Of a DNA stretch of 64,000 nucleotides, positions 34,037 to 42,633 are shown piece after piece. The position numbers and the translations under genes were made by a program. The notes beneath the pieces are model-generated. The model was not told the DNA's origin, ran no database searches, and saw only the letters and a program-made list of their open reading frames with translations. The number at the start of each line of letters is the position of its first letter. Position 1 is the stretch's first letter. The stretch comes from Paenibacillus sp. FSL R5-0912 (GTDB taxonomy: Bacteria; Bacillota; Bacilli; Paenibacillales; Paenibacillaceae). The stretch is taken from NCBI RefSeq assembly GCF_000758605.1, contig NZ_CP009282.1:7378001-7442000 (forward strand), in the 5' to 3' direction.

Positions 34037-35053
34037 ATGGTGAAGCAATTGCACGACATTCCGTTCTCCGTGCTGGATTTAGCCCCTATTCGCGAGGGCG
34101 GAACAGCGGCGGATTCATTTCATAACACACTTGATTTAGCACGTCATGCCGAAGAATGGGGATACCACCGTTACTGGCTGGCGGAGCATCATAATATGCC
34201 CGGCATTGCCAGCTCTGCCACGTCCCTTGTGATTGGACATGTAGCTGGAGGAACCAAGCGTATCCGCGTCGGCTCGGGAGGCATCATGCTCTCCAACCAT
34301 GCACCGCTTGTTATCGCTGAGCAATTCGGCACGCTGGAGTCCTTATATCCCGGACGCATCGATCTTGGCCTCGGCCGGGCTCCCGGCTCCGACCAGGCCG
34401 CTGCCAGAGCGCTGCGACGAGGTCTTGGCAGCGACGGCAGCGAATTCCCCGAGCAGCTCAGCGAGCTCCGGGCTTATTTCGACGCTAACGGGGCAGGCGG
34501 CCGCCCGCTCGGTGTACGCGCCGTTCCCGGCGAAGGACTGAATATTCCGATCTGGCTGCTTGGCTCCAGCGGCTTCAGCGCCCAGCTTGCGGGCCAGCTC
34601 GGTCTTCCGTTTGCTTTTGCCAGCCACTTTGCACCGGATTACCTGCTGCCGGCACTGCATTTGTACCGCAGCAGCTTCAAGCCTTCCGCTGTGCTCGATA
34701 AGCCCCATGTCATGATCGGACTGGGAATAACCGCCGCAGATACGGTGGAGGAAGCGCGTAGACTGGCTACCTCACAGCAGCAGCAATTCCTGAATATCAT
34801 CCGAGGCCGTACCGGCAAGCTCCAGCCTCCGGTGGACAGCCTGGATGGAATCTGGACGCCACAGGAGAAGGCGATGCTGCTGAGCAAACAGCAATATTCC
34901 ATTGCCGGCGATCCTTCGCTAATTAAAGAACGGCTGCTGGAGATTCTCGAGGAGACTGCTGCTGACGAATGGATTATTGCATCACAGATTTATGATCACT
35001 CCGCACGCCTGCACTCTTATAAGCTGGTATCCGAGCTGCTGCAGGAGCAATAA
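34037..35053 (+). CDS. Luciferase-like (LLM class) flavin-dependent monooxygenase
   Basis: A 338-aa bacterial luciferase-like TIM-barrel protein. The YWLAEHHNMPGIASSATS motif near residue 45 and RIDLGLGRAPGSD near 105 are typical of the MsnO8/YwcH subgroup that uses FMNH2 supplied by a separate reductase. Substrate unknown. GGGAGG is just upstream; ATG 34025 includes that ribosome site, so ATG 34037 is preferred. It is a single gene with a strong terminator. Confidence 0.9.
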   Translation: MVKQLHDIPFSVLDLAPIREGGTAADSFHNTLDLARHAEEWGYHRYWLAEHHNMPGIASSATSLVIGHVAGGTKRIRVGSGGIMLSNHAPLVIAEQFGTLESLYPGRIDLGLGRAPGSDQAAARALRRGLGSDGSEFPEQLSELRAYFDANGAGGRPLGVRAVPGEGLNIPIWLLGSSGFSAQLAGQLGLPFAFASHFAPDYLLPALHLYRSSFKPSAVLDKPHVMIGLGITAADTVEEARRLATSQQQQFLNIIRGRTGKLQPPVDSLDGIWTPQEKAMLLSKQQYSIAGDPSLIKERLLEILEETAADEWIIASQIYDHSARLHSYKLVSELLQEQ

Positions 35054-35069
35054 ACCGATACCGCCCATC

Positions 35070-35132
35070 AAATAACCGGCCCGTTTAACTACACACGGAG
35101 AAATCCGTGCATGTAGCTTAAATGGGCTATTT
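35070..35132 (+). terminator. Terminator of the monooxygenase gene
   Basis: Long hairpin: AAATA, GGCCCGTTTAA and CTACA-CACGGA on the 5' side pair with TCCGTG, TGTAG, TTAAATGGGC and TATTT around a GAAA loop. Confidence 0.85.
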
Positions 35133-35133
35133 G

Positions 35134-35600
35134 TATGCAAGAAACACCGCTAGTCTCTTCATTTACAGCTTAACAATGAGTCGTTCTCTATAAAATACTA
35201 CATATTCATTAATATCCGGAGAAATAATGAGTGAACAGCAGTAAACTGTAGAAAACAAATAATTATGTGCATCAAACCTTCATTTATACCTAATTTAGAC
35301 CAATTTCAATGTTTTTATTTATCTTTAAATTTGATTATACTGTAGTTATTCGTTATAACGAACAAATGCGCAATTGCATTCTTCAAGTTCGTTCTATCGG
35401 GTACTATCGCCCCATTTCGTAGTGGTTCTCTAAAAAACCACTTTATTCGACAAAGCATGTGCAGGCAGGCATGAATTGCGGCGGATCGTGGCTGGAAACT
35501 GCAGAATTAGGCGGTTATAGGCTAGGAATTACGGGTTGTAGGCGGGCGAGTGAAATAGAAATAGAGTAAAGATGACTTCCCAGAAGAGAGGGGCGGGAAT
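35134..35600. other. Long leader region upstream of the surface-protein gene
   Basis: No gene. A perfect 14-bp palindrome, TTCGTTATAACGAA (35349-35362), and a hairpin, AGTGGTT/AACCACT (35421-35442) followed by TTATT, are the only structured elements I can see. They could be an operator and an attenuator or the end of a small transcript. Confidence 0.4.
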
Positions 35601-36617
35601 GTGAAAAAGAGCTATCGCGCGTCCTTGCTAGGCGCTTATATTCTAGTCGTGCTGGCTGGTGTCGTATGGCATGCCGGAGGGGCCAGCGCCGAGGACACGA
35701 TTAAGCTGACCGTGAATTCGCATACGACCAGCACTGCGACCATGAACAACATGCAGCCGGGAGATACTATGGCTTCAGACTATACGGTCATCAACGACGG
35801 AAATGACCCGTTTGATTATTCTGTAGACTTCAAATTCCTCTCCGGGGACGCAGAATTGTACAAAATCCTGCAAATGACCCTGCAAAAAGAGGGAGTAATC
35901 ATCTATACAGGGGTAATGAGCGAGGCAGAAGGCCGGGTGACTATCGGCTCGCTTGAGGGCGCTGAACAAGAGGCCATCCAGATGGACGTGGTATTCCCGC
36001 CTGAAGCCGGCAATGAATTTCAGGGGAAGACGGTGAGCGTAGCCTTTGAATTCACCGCTACGGCAGAGCCTGCGCCGACAGCTGAGCCTACGGCAACGCC
36101 GGTACCGACCGCGACACCAGACCCTACAGCTGGGCCTACGGGAGAACCGACTGCCGAGCCTACGGCAGCACCGACTGCTACGCCAACGCCGGACTCCACA
36201 ATCGGACCCGGCAGTACGCCAACAGCAACGCCAACTGCAACACCAGCACCGACGGATACACCATCCAGCACGGAACCTGTAGTTACACCATCTCCTTCCC
36301 CAACAGCTGCAGCAACACCGGCAGTTGATGAAGTGACTGTAAGTGAAGCACCGGTACCCCTGGGCGGCGGGGATAACAATGGAGGGAGCAGCCCGTCTGC
36401 TACGCCAGACGCTGGAGCTGTCACCGCCAGCAGTACCCCAGCGCCTTCACCGGAGGATGGGGTAACCCTTACCGATGACGAGCTTCCGCTCGCCGGACCG
36501 GATGAGGACGGCAAGCTGCCGGATACCGCAGAGCCCTGGTACAATCTGATTCTGGCCAGCATGGCTGTAGCTATTCTCAGTCTGATCGTCATCCGCAAGC
36601 TGGGCTCGAAGAAATAA
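35601..36617 (+). CDS. TasA/camelysin-like surface protein with LPDTA sorting signal
   Basis: A 338-aa wall protein. Signal peptide at about 1-30 (ending GGASA); a TasA/CalY-like beta domain at about 32-155 (MQPGDTMASDYTVINDGNDP resembles the family's PGD...NDG start); a Pro/Thr/Ala/Glu-rich stalk of repeated ATPTP/AEPT units at about 157-250; an acidic region; then the sorting signal LPDTA at 306-310, a hydrophobic helix and the RKLGSKK tail. LPxTA is the class D sortase motif, and a class D sortase gene follows 28 bp downstream. GTG start with GAGGGGCGGG upstream. Role unknown: surface fibre, adhesin or matrix component. Confidence 0.85.
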   Translation: MKKSYRASLLGAYILVVLAGVVWHAGGASAEDTIKLTVNSHTTSTATMNNMQPGDTMASDYTVINDGNDPFDYSVDFKFLSGDAELYKILQMTLQKEGVIIYTGVMSEAEGRVTIGSLEGAEQEAIQMDVVFPPEAGNEFQGKTVSVAFEFTATAEPAPTAEPTATPVPTATPDPTAGPTGEPTAEPTAAPTATPTPDSTIGPGSTPTATPTATPAPTDTPSSTEPVVTPSPSPTAAATPAVDEVTVSEAPVPLGGGDNNGGSSPSATPDAGAVTASSTPAPSPEDGVTLTDDELPLAGPDEDGKLPDTAEPWYNLILASMAVAILSLIVIRKLGSKK

Positions 36618-36645
36618 TATTTCACACAAGGCTGGAGGAGAGAGT

Positions 36646-37305
36646 ATGAAGAAGCGTTCCGGTATATCCATAGCCGTGAAGCTGATCTTCATACTCTCTT
36701 TATGCGTCATGCTGTATTCGGCCGTCCAGATCTTCAAAGCGCCTGCAGAAGCCCGGGAAGCCCTGCAAACCTGGGAGAAAAAGAAGGAGGAAGCCCATCT
36801 CCCTGTGGCAACAGAGGAAGAAACCCCGCTGCCTGACGGTATGATCAGCAACCCTGCAGAACAAGGCGGCGCCAACCCCGCATATACGGAGGGGGAGGTG
36901 ATTGGAGAGATCTATTTTCCCAGGCTGGACAAACGGGTGGCTATTCTGGAGGGGACGGGACGGCACGCTCTTAAAAAAGGGGCAGGACATGACGAAGGAA
37001 GCGCAGCCATAGGCTCCTCCGGCAACAGCGTGCTGGCAGGACATCGCGATACGGTGTTCCGGGGCCTTGGAGAGCTGGAGAAGTCGGATGTTATTGAACT
37101 CGAAACGGCGGACGGGAAGTTCACCTATGAGATCACAGGGAGCAGGATTGTAGACGGAGAAGCCCGGGGAGCCATTAAGCCAAGCAAAGAACCTGTCCTT
37201 ACCCTGATCACCTGCTATCCCTTCTCCTACGTCGGTTCAGCTCCGGACCGCTATCTGCTCTCGGCCAAGCTGATTGCAAGCCAGCCGCTGGTACGGCAGC
37301 CGTAA
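36646..37305 (+). CDS. Class D sortase
   Basis: A 219-aa sortase: N-terminal membrane anchor (about 8-28), a linker, and the sortase barrel with catalytic His in LAGHRDTVF, Cys in TLITCYPF and Arg in APDRYLL. Class D sortases attach LPxTA-type proteins to peptidoglycan. GGAGGAGAGAGT precedes ATG 36646. It is cotranscribed with the LPDTA protein directly upstream, which is its most likely substrate. Confidence 0.93.
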   Translation: MKKRSGISIAVKLIFILSLCVMLYSAVQIFKAPAEAREALQTWEKKKEEAHLPVATEEETPLPDGMISNPAEQGGANPAYTEGEVIGEIYFPRLDKRVAILEGTGRHALKKGAGHDEGSAAIGSSGNSVLAGHRDTVFRGLGELEKSDVIELETADGKFTYEITGSRIVDGEARGAIKPSKEPVLTLITCYPFSYVGSAPDRYLLSAKLIASQPLVRQP

Positions 37306-37400
37306 GCAGATATTTCCCTCTTCGGAAGTCCGCACGGGATGAGACCTCTGGCGGATCGTGATAATATAGACATACGAAGATGAAGAGGAGATGACCTGAA

Positions 37401-38633
37401 TTGAAACAAGAGCTGATCAAGCGTTTTATTTCTTATGCTGAAATGGATACCCAATCGAATGAGGATAGTGAGACCTGCCCTTCCACCCCCGGCCAAATGG
37501 TGCTTGCCCATAAGCTGGTACAGGAGCTGCAGGAGATCGGGCTGACGGAAGTCACAGTGGACGAGCATGGGTATGTTATGGCTTCACTGCCGGCAAACAC
37601 GGACAAGGACGTTCCGGTAATCGGCTTCCTGGCCCATTTGGATACGGCAACTGATTTCACCGGCACGAATGTGAAGCCGCAGATTGTAGAGAACTATGAC
37701 GGGAACGATCTTGTGCTGAATGAAGCGCTGAACGTCGTCCTTACCACACAGAGCTTCCCGGAGCTGAGCGGCTACAAGGGGCATACTCTGATTACCACTG
37801 ATGGCACTACCCTGCTGGGGGCAGATAACAAGGCTGGTATTGCAGAGATCGTTACGGCGATGGTGTATTTGCTCGCGCATCCGGAGATCAAACACGGCAA
37901 GATCAGAGTTGCCTTTACCCCGGATGAAGAAATTGGACGCGGCCCCCATAAGTTCGACGTTGCAGCATTCGGCGCTTCCTATGCCTATACCGTTGATGGC
38001 GGCCCGCTCGGAGAGCTGGAGTATGAGAGCTTCAATGCCGCTGCCGCCAAAATCAGCTTCCATGGGGTCAACGTGCATCCCGGTACAGCCAAGGGCAAGA
38101 TGATCCACTCTTCCAAAATCGCCATGGCCTTCCATCTCCGGCTTCCTGCCGGTGAAGCGCCTGAATTCACGGATGGATACGAAGGCTTTTACCACCTGAT
38201 CTCCATGCAGGGCAACGCCGAGCACAGCAAGCTGCATTATATCATCCGTGACTTTGACCGCGAGCATTTTGAGAACCGCAAAGCCCATATCGCCGCCATT
38301 GTGGATGAATTCAAGTCGACTTACGGAGCAGACAATGTAGTGCTGGAGATGAATGACCAGTATTATAATATGCGTGAAAAAATCGAACCGGTGCGCCACA
38401 TCGTTGATATCGCCCGTGAAGCGATGGAGGGTCTGGGGATTACGCCGGTGATCCGCCCGATCCGAGGGGGAACTGACGGCTCACAGCTGTCCTACATGGG
38501 CCTGCCAACACCGAATATCTTCACCGGCGGCGAGAATTTCCACGGCAAATTCGAATACGCCTCTGTAGACGTGATGCTGAAGGCTGTTCAGGTTATCGTA
38601 GAGATTGCCCGTCTGGCTGAGCAAAAAGCTTAA
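37401..38633 (+). CDS. pepT: Peptidase T (tripeptide aminopeptidase)
   Basis: A 410-aa M20 zinc dipeptidase-family enzyme that removes N-terminal residues from tripeptides. Metal and catalytic residues are visible: H79 and D81 (FLAHLDTATD), the bridging Asp in LLGADNKAG, Glu pair in FTPDEEIGRG, Asp in YTVDGGPLG, and the last His in GGENFHGKFEY. TTG start at 37401, with GAGGAG 10 nt upstream. Length is typical of PepT. Cytoplasmic. Confidence 0.96.
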   Translation: MKQELIKRFISYAEMDTQSNEDSETCPSTPGQMVLAHKLVQELQEIGLTEVTVDEHGYVMASLPANTDKDVPVIGFLAHLDTATDFTGTNVKPQIVENYDGNDLVLNEALNVVLTTQSFPELSGYKGHTLITTDGTTLLGADNKAGIAEIVTAMVYLLAHPEIKHGKIRVAFTPDEEIGRGPHKFDVAAFGASYAYTVDGGPLGELEYESFNAAAAKISFHGVNVHPGTAKGKMIHSSKIAMAFHLRLPAGEAPEFTDGYEGFYHLISMQGNAEHSKLHYIIRDFDREHFENRKAHIAAIVDEFKSTYGADNVVLEMNDQYYNMREKIEPVRHIVDIAREAMEGLGITPVIRPIRGGTDGSQLSYMGLPTPNIFTGGENFHGKFEYASVDVMLKAVQVIVEIARLAEQKA

Positions 38634-38645
38634 CTCCTCCCGCAT

Positions 38646-38698
38646 AGCACAAATACCCCCGGTAAAGCGCACCTCGCTTATCCGGGGGTATTTGTGCT
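38646..38698. terminator. Bidirectional terminator, overlapping the end of an hxlR-like gene
   Basis: GCACAAATACCCCCGG pairs with CCGGGGGTATTTGTGC, plus an inner AAGCG/CGCTT stem. The 3' arm lies within the last codons of the convergent regulator gene. Confidence 0.85.
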
Positions 38699-39130
38699 GC
38701 GCGGAGCTGCTTCCATGGAGTCTTCTCTGGCCCGGCCGCCTGCAGGCTGCAGCTCAGGTCCACTCTGGGCCAGTACCTCCCTGTATCCTTCGCCCCAGTG
38801 TTTGATACTAAGCAGGCCGGATTCCAGACCCCGGGCCCACTCGGTCAGAGAATACTCTACCTTCTGGGGCACCTGCGGGTACACCTCACGGTGAACCAGA
38901 CCGTCACGCTCCAGCTCCCGCAGCTGCATGGCCAGCATCCGCTGGGTAATGCCCGGACATAATCTGCGCAGTTCATTGAACCGCTTTGTACCGCTGATTA
39001 GATGGTAGAGAAGGACTCCTTTCCATTTACCGCCGATGACCTCAAGCGTCCGCTGAAAAGAAACCATTTCTTCATCACGCCTCATCTCTTCCGCATCGCC
39101 GGAACTATCGTTTCTCCCCTGTACATTCAT
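38678..39130 (-). CDS. HxlR-family (DUF24) regulator, no N-terminal sensor cysteine
   Basis: A 150-aa winged-HTH regulator. The family core is at about residues 22-110 (LEVIGGKWKGVLLYHLISGTKRFNEL, CPGITQRMLAMQLRELERDGLVHR, VEYSLTE). Many DUF24 proteins sense electrophiles or formaldehyde with a Cys shortly before the IGGKWK motif. Here that position is occupied by other residues, and the only Cys is in RRLCPGIT. GAGGAG precedes ATG 39130. A dyad ATAC-GATT-GTAT at 39169-39180 may be its operator. It resembles the other HxlR protein at 40480-40863. Confidence 0.9.
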   Translation of the reverse strand: MNVQGRNDSSGDAEEMRRDEEMVSFQRTLEVIGGKWKGVLLYHLISGTKRFNELRRLCPGITQRMLAMQLRELERDGLVHREVYPQVPQKVEYSLTEWARGLESGLLSIKHWGEGYREVLAQSGPELQPAGGRAREDSMEAAPRSTNTPG

Positions 39131-39168
39131 ATCTGCAAACTCCTCATTGTAGGATGCTCCGTTAATTA

Positions 39169-39180
39169 ATACGATTGTAT
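39169..39180. promoter_or_regulatory. Candidate HxlR-type operator
   Basis: ATAC-GATT-GTAT dyad about 40 bp upstream of the hxlR-like gene start. Confidence 0.35.
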
Positions 39181-39302
39181 CATATATAGATTTCCACGTT
39201 TATGCAATATGGCAAAAAACCTCTGGAAGCCTTAAATATAGGCACCCAGAGGTCATGAATAGGTTACAGACGCAGGACAGACACCCTCCTGCTACCTGCT
39301 AT

Positions 39303-40439
39303 TTACTGCTTCACCGGCAGCCAGCCCGGCGTATGAATCAGTGCATTCCAGAGCGGGTCCGGGATTACAAGCTCAGCTTGGGCGGAAGGGTCCAGCTCAG
39401 TCTTAATCTCAGCTGCACGCCCTTCGGCAACCTTCTGAACCCAGTCCGGTTCAATCAGGAGCGGACGGCCCAGAGCGACCAGGCTGATCCCGCTGTCCAG
39501 ACCCTTCAGGGCATCAGCAGCGGTATAGAGCGAGCCTACTCCAATTACAGGGGCCTTGCCTCCCACGCGGTCTACAATTTGCTCGATCCGCGGACGGCTA
39601 TCCTCGGTACCCCGGCGCGGCAACGACCACAGCTCCATCAGGGAAGCATGCAGATAATCAAGCCCTTCCCCTGTCAGTGCATCGATCAGCGCAAAGGTAT
39701 CGGCCATCGTAATTCCCGGTGTTTCCGGCTCTTCAGGCGAGAAGCGGTACCCTACAAGGAATTCACCCTGTGCATGCCGCTTCACCGCATCCTTGACACT
39801 GCGCAGAACAGCCAGCGGGAAGGTCAGGCGCTTCTGCAGATCGCCGCCCCAGCGGTCTTCGCGCCGATTGGAATGCGGGGAGAAGAACTGCTGCAGCAGA
39901 TAGCCGTTGGCACCGTGAATTTCCACACCATCGAATCCGGCCTCGATCGCCCGGCGTGTAGCTTCTCCGAAATCAGCGATAATTCCGGTAATTTCTTCAT
40001 CAGTCAGTGCGCGCGGAACCGGTCCTTGCCCGCCGCCCGGAAGTTCCGAAGGTACTTCACTTGCGCTGACCGTCTGTCCGTCAGGCAACTGTGCCGGAGG
40101 GCATTGGCGCCCGCCATGGAAGATCTGCAGAACCGCCTTCGCCCCTTCACCCTTAATGGCCTCGGCCAGCCCGCGCAGGCTCGGAATCAGCCCGTCATGG
40201 TCAGCACCGAATTCACCCGGGAAGCCTTTCCCGCCGCGTGATACATATACACAGGCTGTAACAACCATTCCTGCCCCTTTGGATCGGCGGATGTAATAAT
40301 CAAGCTCCGGCCCTGAGACGGTTCCATCCTCATTCGAGGAGAAATTGGTCATCGGTGCCATCACCACACGGTTCTTCAATTCAATGCCGTTCGCGAACTT
40401 AAACGTCTCCAGCAGCGGGCTATATTCTGTCTTCAGCAT
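39303..40439 (-). CDS. Old Yellow Enzyme family NADH:flavin oxidoreductase (YqiG type)
   Basis: A 378-aa FMN-dependent ene-reductase-like barrel. Motifs: LKNRVVMAPMTN at the start, QIFHGGRQ, the substrate-binding H-x2-N in DGVEIHGANGYLLQQF, RREDRWGG, and phosphate-binding ALGRPLLIEPDW near the C-terminus. It reduces activated C=C bonds such as alpha,beta-unsaturated carbonyls. ATG 40439 follows GGAGGAGATTGATAATC. It lies 40 bp downstream of an hxlR-like gene on the same strand, so they probably form an electrophile-responsive operon. Confidence 0.93.
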   Translation of the reverse strand: MLKTEYSPLLETFKFANGIELKNRVVMAPMTNFSSNEDGTVSGPELDYYIRRSKGAGMVVTACVYVSRGGKGFPGEFGADHDGLIPSLRGLAEAIKGEGAKAVLQIFHGGRQCPPAQLPDGQTVSASEVPSELPGGGQGPVPRALTDEEITGIIADFGEATRRAIEAGFDGVEIHGANGYLLQQFFSPHSNRREDRWGGDLQKRLTFPLAVLRSVKDAVKRHAQGEFLVGYRFSPEEPETPGITMADTFALIDALTGEGLDYLHASLMELWSLPRRGTEDSRPRIEQIVDRVGGKAPVIGVGSLYTAADALKGLDSGISLVALGRPLLIEPDWVQKVAEGRAAEIKTELDPSAQAELVIPDPLWNALIHTPGWLPVKQ

Positions 40440-40479
40440 GATTATCAATCTCCTCCATTTGTCTAAATCTATATGAATT

Positions 40480-40863
40480 TCATTTCATCGATCTGTTGCG
40501 TTCAGGGTCGTCCTTCCAAATGACGTTCTCCCCGTAATTCTTGCCCCAGTCATACATCATGCGCAGCACAGGCATCAGCGTATGCCCATACTCCGTCATG
40601 GAGTATTCTACTCTCGGCGGGACCTCAGCATACACTCGCCTGAATACCAGCTGATCTTCCTCCAGCTCACGCAGCTGATTGGTCAGCATTTTCTGGGTAA
40701 TATGCGGAATCAGCTTCTTCAGCTCGCTGAAGCGTTTGGTCCCTTCCAGACCCAGGTGCCACAATATGATAAGCTTCCATTTGCCGCCGATGACGGCAAG
40801 CGTAAGCTCCTTCTCGCAGTTGATTTCCTTCAGATTGATACGGTCTTTAATCTCAGTCGCCAA
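40480..40863 (-). CDS. HxlR-family regulator with conserved N-terminal cysteine
   Basis: A 127-aa DUF24 winged-HTH regulator. C16 lies just before the AVIGGKWKLIILWHL core, the position of the redox or electrophile-sensing Cys in this family, followed by HITQKMLTNQLRELEED and VEYSMTEYG. TTG start after AAAGGAGGGACTTGTA. It begins the operon with the Old Yellow Enzyme gene and lies downstream of hxlAB on the same strand. Targets could be its own operon, hxlAB, or both; in Bacillus subtilis HxlR activates hxlAB in response to formaldehyde. Confidence 0.92.
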   Translation of the reverse strand: MATEIKDRINLKEINCEKELTLAVIGGKWKLIILWHLGLEGTKRFSELKKLIPHITQKMLTNQLRELEEDQLVFRRVYAEVPPRVEYSMTEYGHTLMPVLRMMYDWGKNYGENVIWKDDPERNRSMK

Positions 40864-40961
40864 TACAAGTCCCTCCTTTCGTTCCTTAATATCATACTAC
40901 AATACACCCGGGGACTGCACACCGCCGGAAGACGCCCTGGGGCAGACCCCATAAATACGTA

Positions 40962-40992
40962 ACAGACCGCCGGCCTAGGGCCCGCGGTCTGT
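40962..40992. terminator. Hairpin, probable terminator
   Basis: ACAGACCGC (40962-40970) pairs with GCGGTCTGT (40984-40992), with inner GGCC/GGGCC pairing and no clear U-tract. It lies between hxlB and the hxlR-like gene. Confidence 0.55.
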
Positions 40993-41102
40993 ATACTGCA
41001 TAAGGGCCTTGCCCCTGCCATAATAGACAGTGCTGCTGCCCATTCCGGCAGCAGTATCAGTATCAGCTTCAGCAGCGCCACCCCCTGACACGCTTAGAAT
41101 GC

Positions 41103-41138
41103 AGCCAGCCTGCCCGGAGGTTCCGGACAGGCTGGCTT
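41103..41138 (-). terminator. Terminator of hxlAB
   Basis: AGCCAGCCTG-CCCGG with CCGG-CAGGCTGGCT, directly after the hxlB stop; the U-tract is poor on the minus strand. Confidence 0.65.
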
Positions 41139-41147
41139 TACGTTACG

Positions 41148-41705
41148 TTATTCCAGATTCGCATGGTTACCGTACATCTTACCGGTGGTCTGCCCCGTTT
41201 GCTCCATCATCCGTAGGATGACGGCATCGTAGAATACCAGCAGCGTCTGCTCAAACAAGGAAGCCATCGGCTGGATCGTAGCATAGCTCCCGCCTGTCTG
41301 ATCCTTGGGCGAGCCCGGCAGCTTGACGATATAATCTGCGAGACGCCCGAGTGACGAATCTGGGGTGACGGTCACGAGCACTATAGCTGCGCCGATCGCC
41401 TTGGCTTTCTCCGCCATGGATACCAGCCCCTTAGTCTCGCCGGAGCCGGAGCCCAGCACAAGCACATCGCCGGAGCCGATCCCCGGGGTGACCGTCTCCC
41501 CGACGACAAACGCAGCCTGCCCGGCTTGCATCAGCCGCATCGCGAACGCCCGGCCCATCAGTCCGGAGCGGCCGGCACCGGCTACAAAGATCTGCCCGGA
41601 GCGCAGCAGCAGCTCCGCCATGACTTCGCCTTCTCCGGCGTTCAGCCCGGAGACCGAGCCCTGCAGCTCCTTCACAATTTCCTGTGCGTAATCCAGCGTA
41701 TCCAT
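41148..41705 (-). CDS. hxlB: 6-phospho-3-hexuloisomerase
   Basis: A 185-aa SIS-domain isomerase that converts hexulose 6-phosphate to fructose 6-phosphate in the ribulose-monophosphate (RuMP) formaldehyde pathway. The VAGAGRSGLMGRAFAMRL motif (about residue 41) and LVLGSGSGET are the SIS substrate-binding segments; SPKDQTGGSYATIQPMASLFEQ is typical of PHI. It lies 6 bp after hxlA and is cotranscribed. Confidence 0.96.
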   Translation of the reverse strand: MDTLDYAQEIVKELQGSVSGLNAGEGEVMAELLLRSGQIFVAGAGRSGLMGRAFAMRLMQAGQAAFVVGETVTPGIGSGDVLVLGSGSGETKGLVSMAEKAKAIGAAIVLVTVTPDSSLGRLADYIVKLPGSPKDQTGGSYATIQPMASLFEQTLLVFYDAVILRMMEQTGQTTGKMYGNHANLE

Positions 41706-41711
41706 AGCTGC

Positions 41712-42344
41712 TTAGGCCTGGCTTACAAGGCGCTTCATCTCCGCCGCAGCCGCTCTCTGATCCGCTTCGCCGGTAATCCCGCCGCCCACGATTACCAGAT
41801 CAGGATTCGCAGCAATCACTTCAGGCAGCGTGCTCAGCTTAATCCCGCCGGCAATCGCTGTTTTCGCTTTTGTAACCACACTCTTAATCGCTCTCAGATC
41901 CTCGAAGGAATTCTTGCCTTCTGCCTGATGATCATATCCGGAGTGCACACAGACATAATCAACGCCAAGTGCGTCCACTTCAGCGGCTCTGGTCTTCAGA
42001 TCCTTTACGTTGATCAGATCAACCAGGATTTCTGCGCCGGTCTTCTTGGCTTCTTCCACCGCGCCGCGGATCGTTGAATCATCGGACACGCCAAGCACGG
42101 TAACGATTCCCGCCCCTGCTTCTACAGCCTTCATCACTTCATAGCCGCCGGCATCCATGATTTTGAGATCGGCCAGGACGGTCAGGGCCGGAAAAGCGTC
42201 CTTGATCGCTTTTACCGCATGTAAACCTTCATTAATGACAACCGGTGTTCCAATTTCCACGATATCTATAAATTCGGCAACTTCCGCAACAATGGCCTTG
42301 GCTCCCGCAATATCCACCAGATCGAGTGCTAGCTGTAATTTCAT
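41712..42344 (-). CDS. hxlA: 3-hexulose-6-phosphate synthase
   Basis: A 210-aa orotidine-decarboxylase-superfamily aldolase that condenses formaldehyde with ribulose 5-phosphate. The LQLALDLVD start, EIGTPVVINEGL, and ADLKIMDAGGYE (Asp-x-Lys-x2-Asp catalytic motif) are clear, with VGGGITGEAD as phosphate site. ATG 42344 follows GAGGAGATTCTAAACCT. With hxlB it detoxifies or assimilates formaldehyde. A TTAGTA/TACTAA dyad upstream may be an HxlR target. Confidence 0.97.
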   Translation of the reverse strand: MKLQLALDLVDIAGAKAIVAEVAEFIDIVEIGTPVVINEGLHAVKAIKDAFPALTVLADLKIMDAGGYEVMKAVEAGAGIVTVLGVSDDSTIRGAVEEAKKTGAEILVDLINVKDLKTRAAEVDALGVDYVCVHSGYDHQAEGKNSFEDLRAIKSVVTKAKTAIAGGIKLSTLPEVIAANPDLVIVGGGITGEADQRAAAAEMKRLVSQA

Positions 42345-42375
42345 AGGTTTAGAATCTCCTCGTCGTTAATATATT

Positions 42376-42394
42376 TTAGTAAGTGATGTACTAA
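42376..42394. promoter_or_regulatory. Candidate HxlR operator upstream of hxlA
   Basis: TTAGTA-N7-TACTAA, a perfect 6-bp dyad about 30 bp before the hxlA start, in the gap divergent with the MATE gene. Nothing else stands out between 42395 and 42633. Confidence 0.5.
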
Positions 42395-42633
42395 GTTTAG
42401 GGATATACTGCCGATAAGGGAAGTAGGCACTTTATTGTGATGTAGTTACCTGAAGGATACTATTGGGCGGGGAAGGGGCTCACTGATGCCTCTTTTTGAA
42501 AAACGAAGGTTGATTTTATTTACGATTTTCTTAAATTCACTGCATTTTCACATAAGCTGTGCTACCATACATTAGATTTACAAATTCTCCAGCGGCAATC
42601 CTATTTTATCAACAAGAAGGTGTAAGGTTTATT

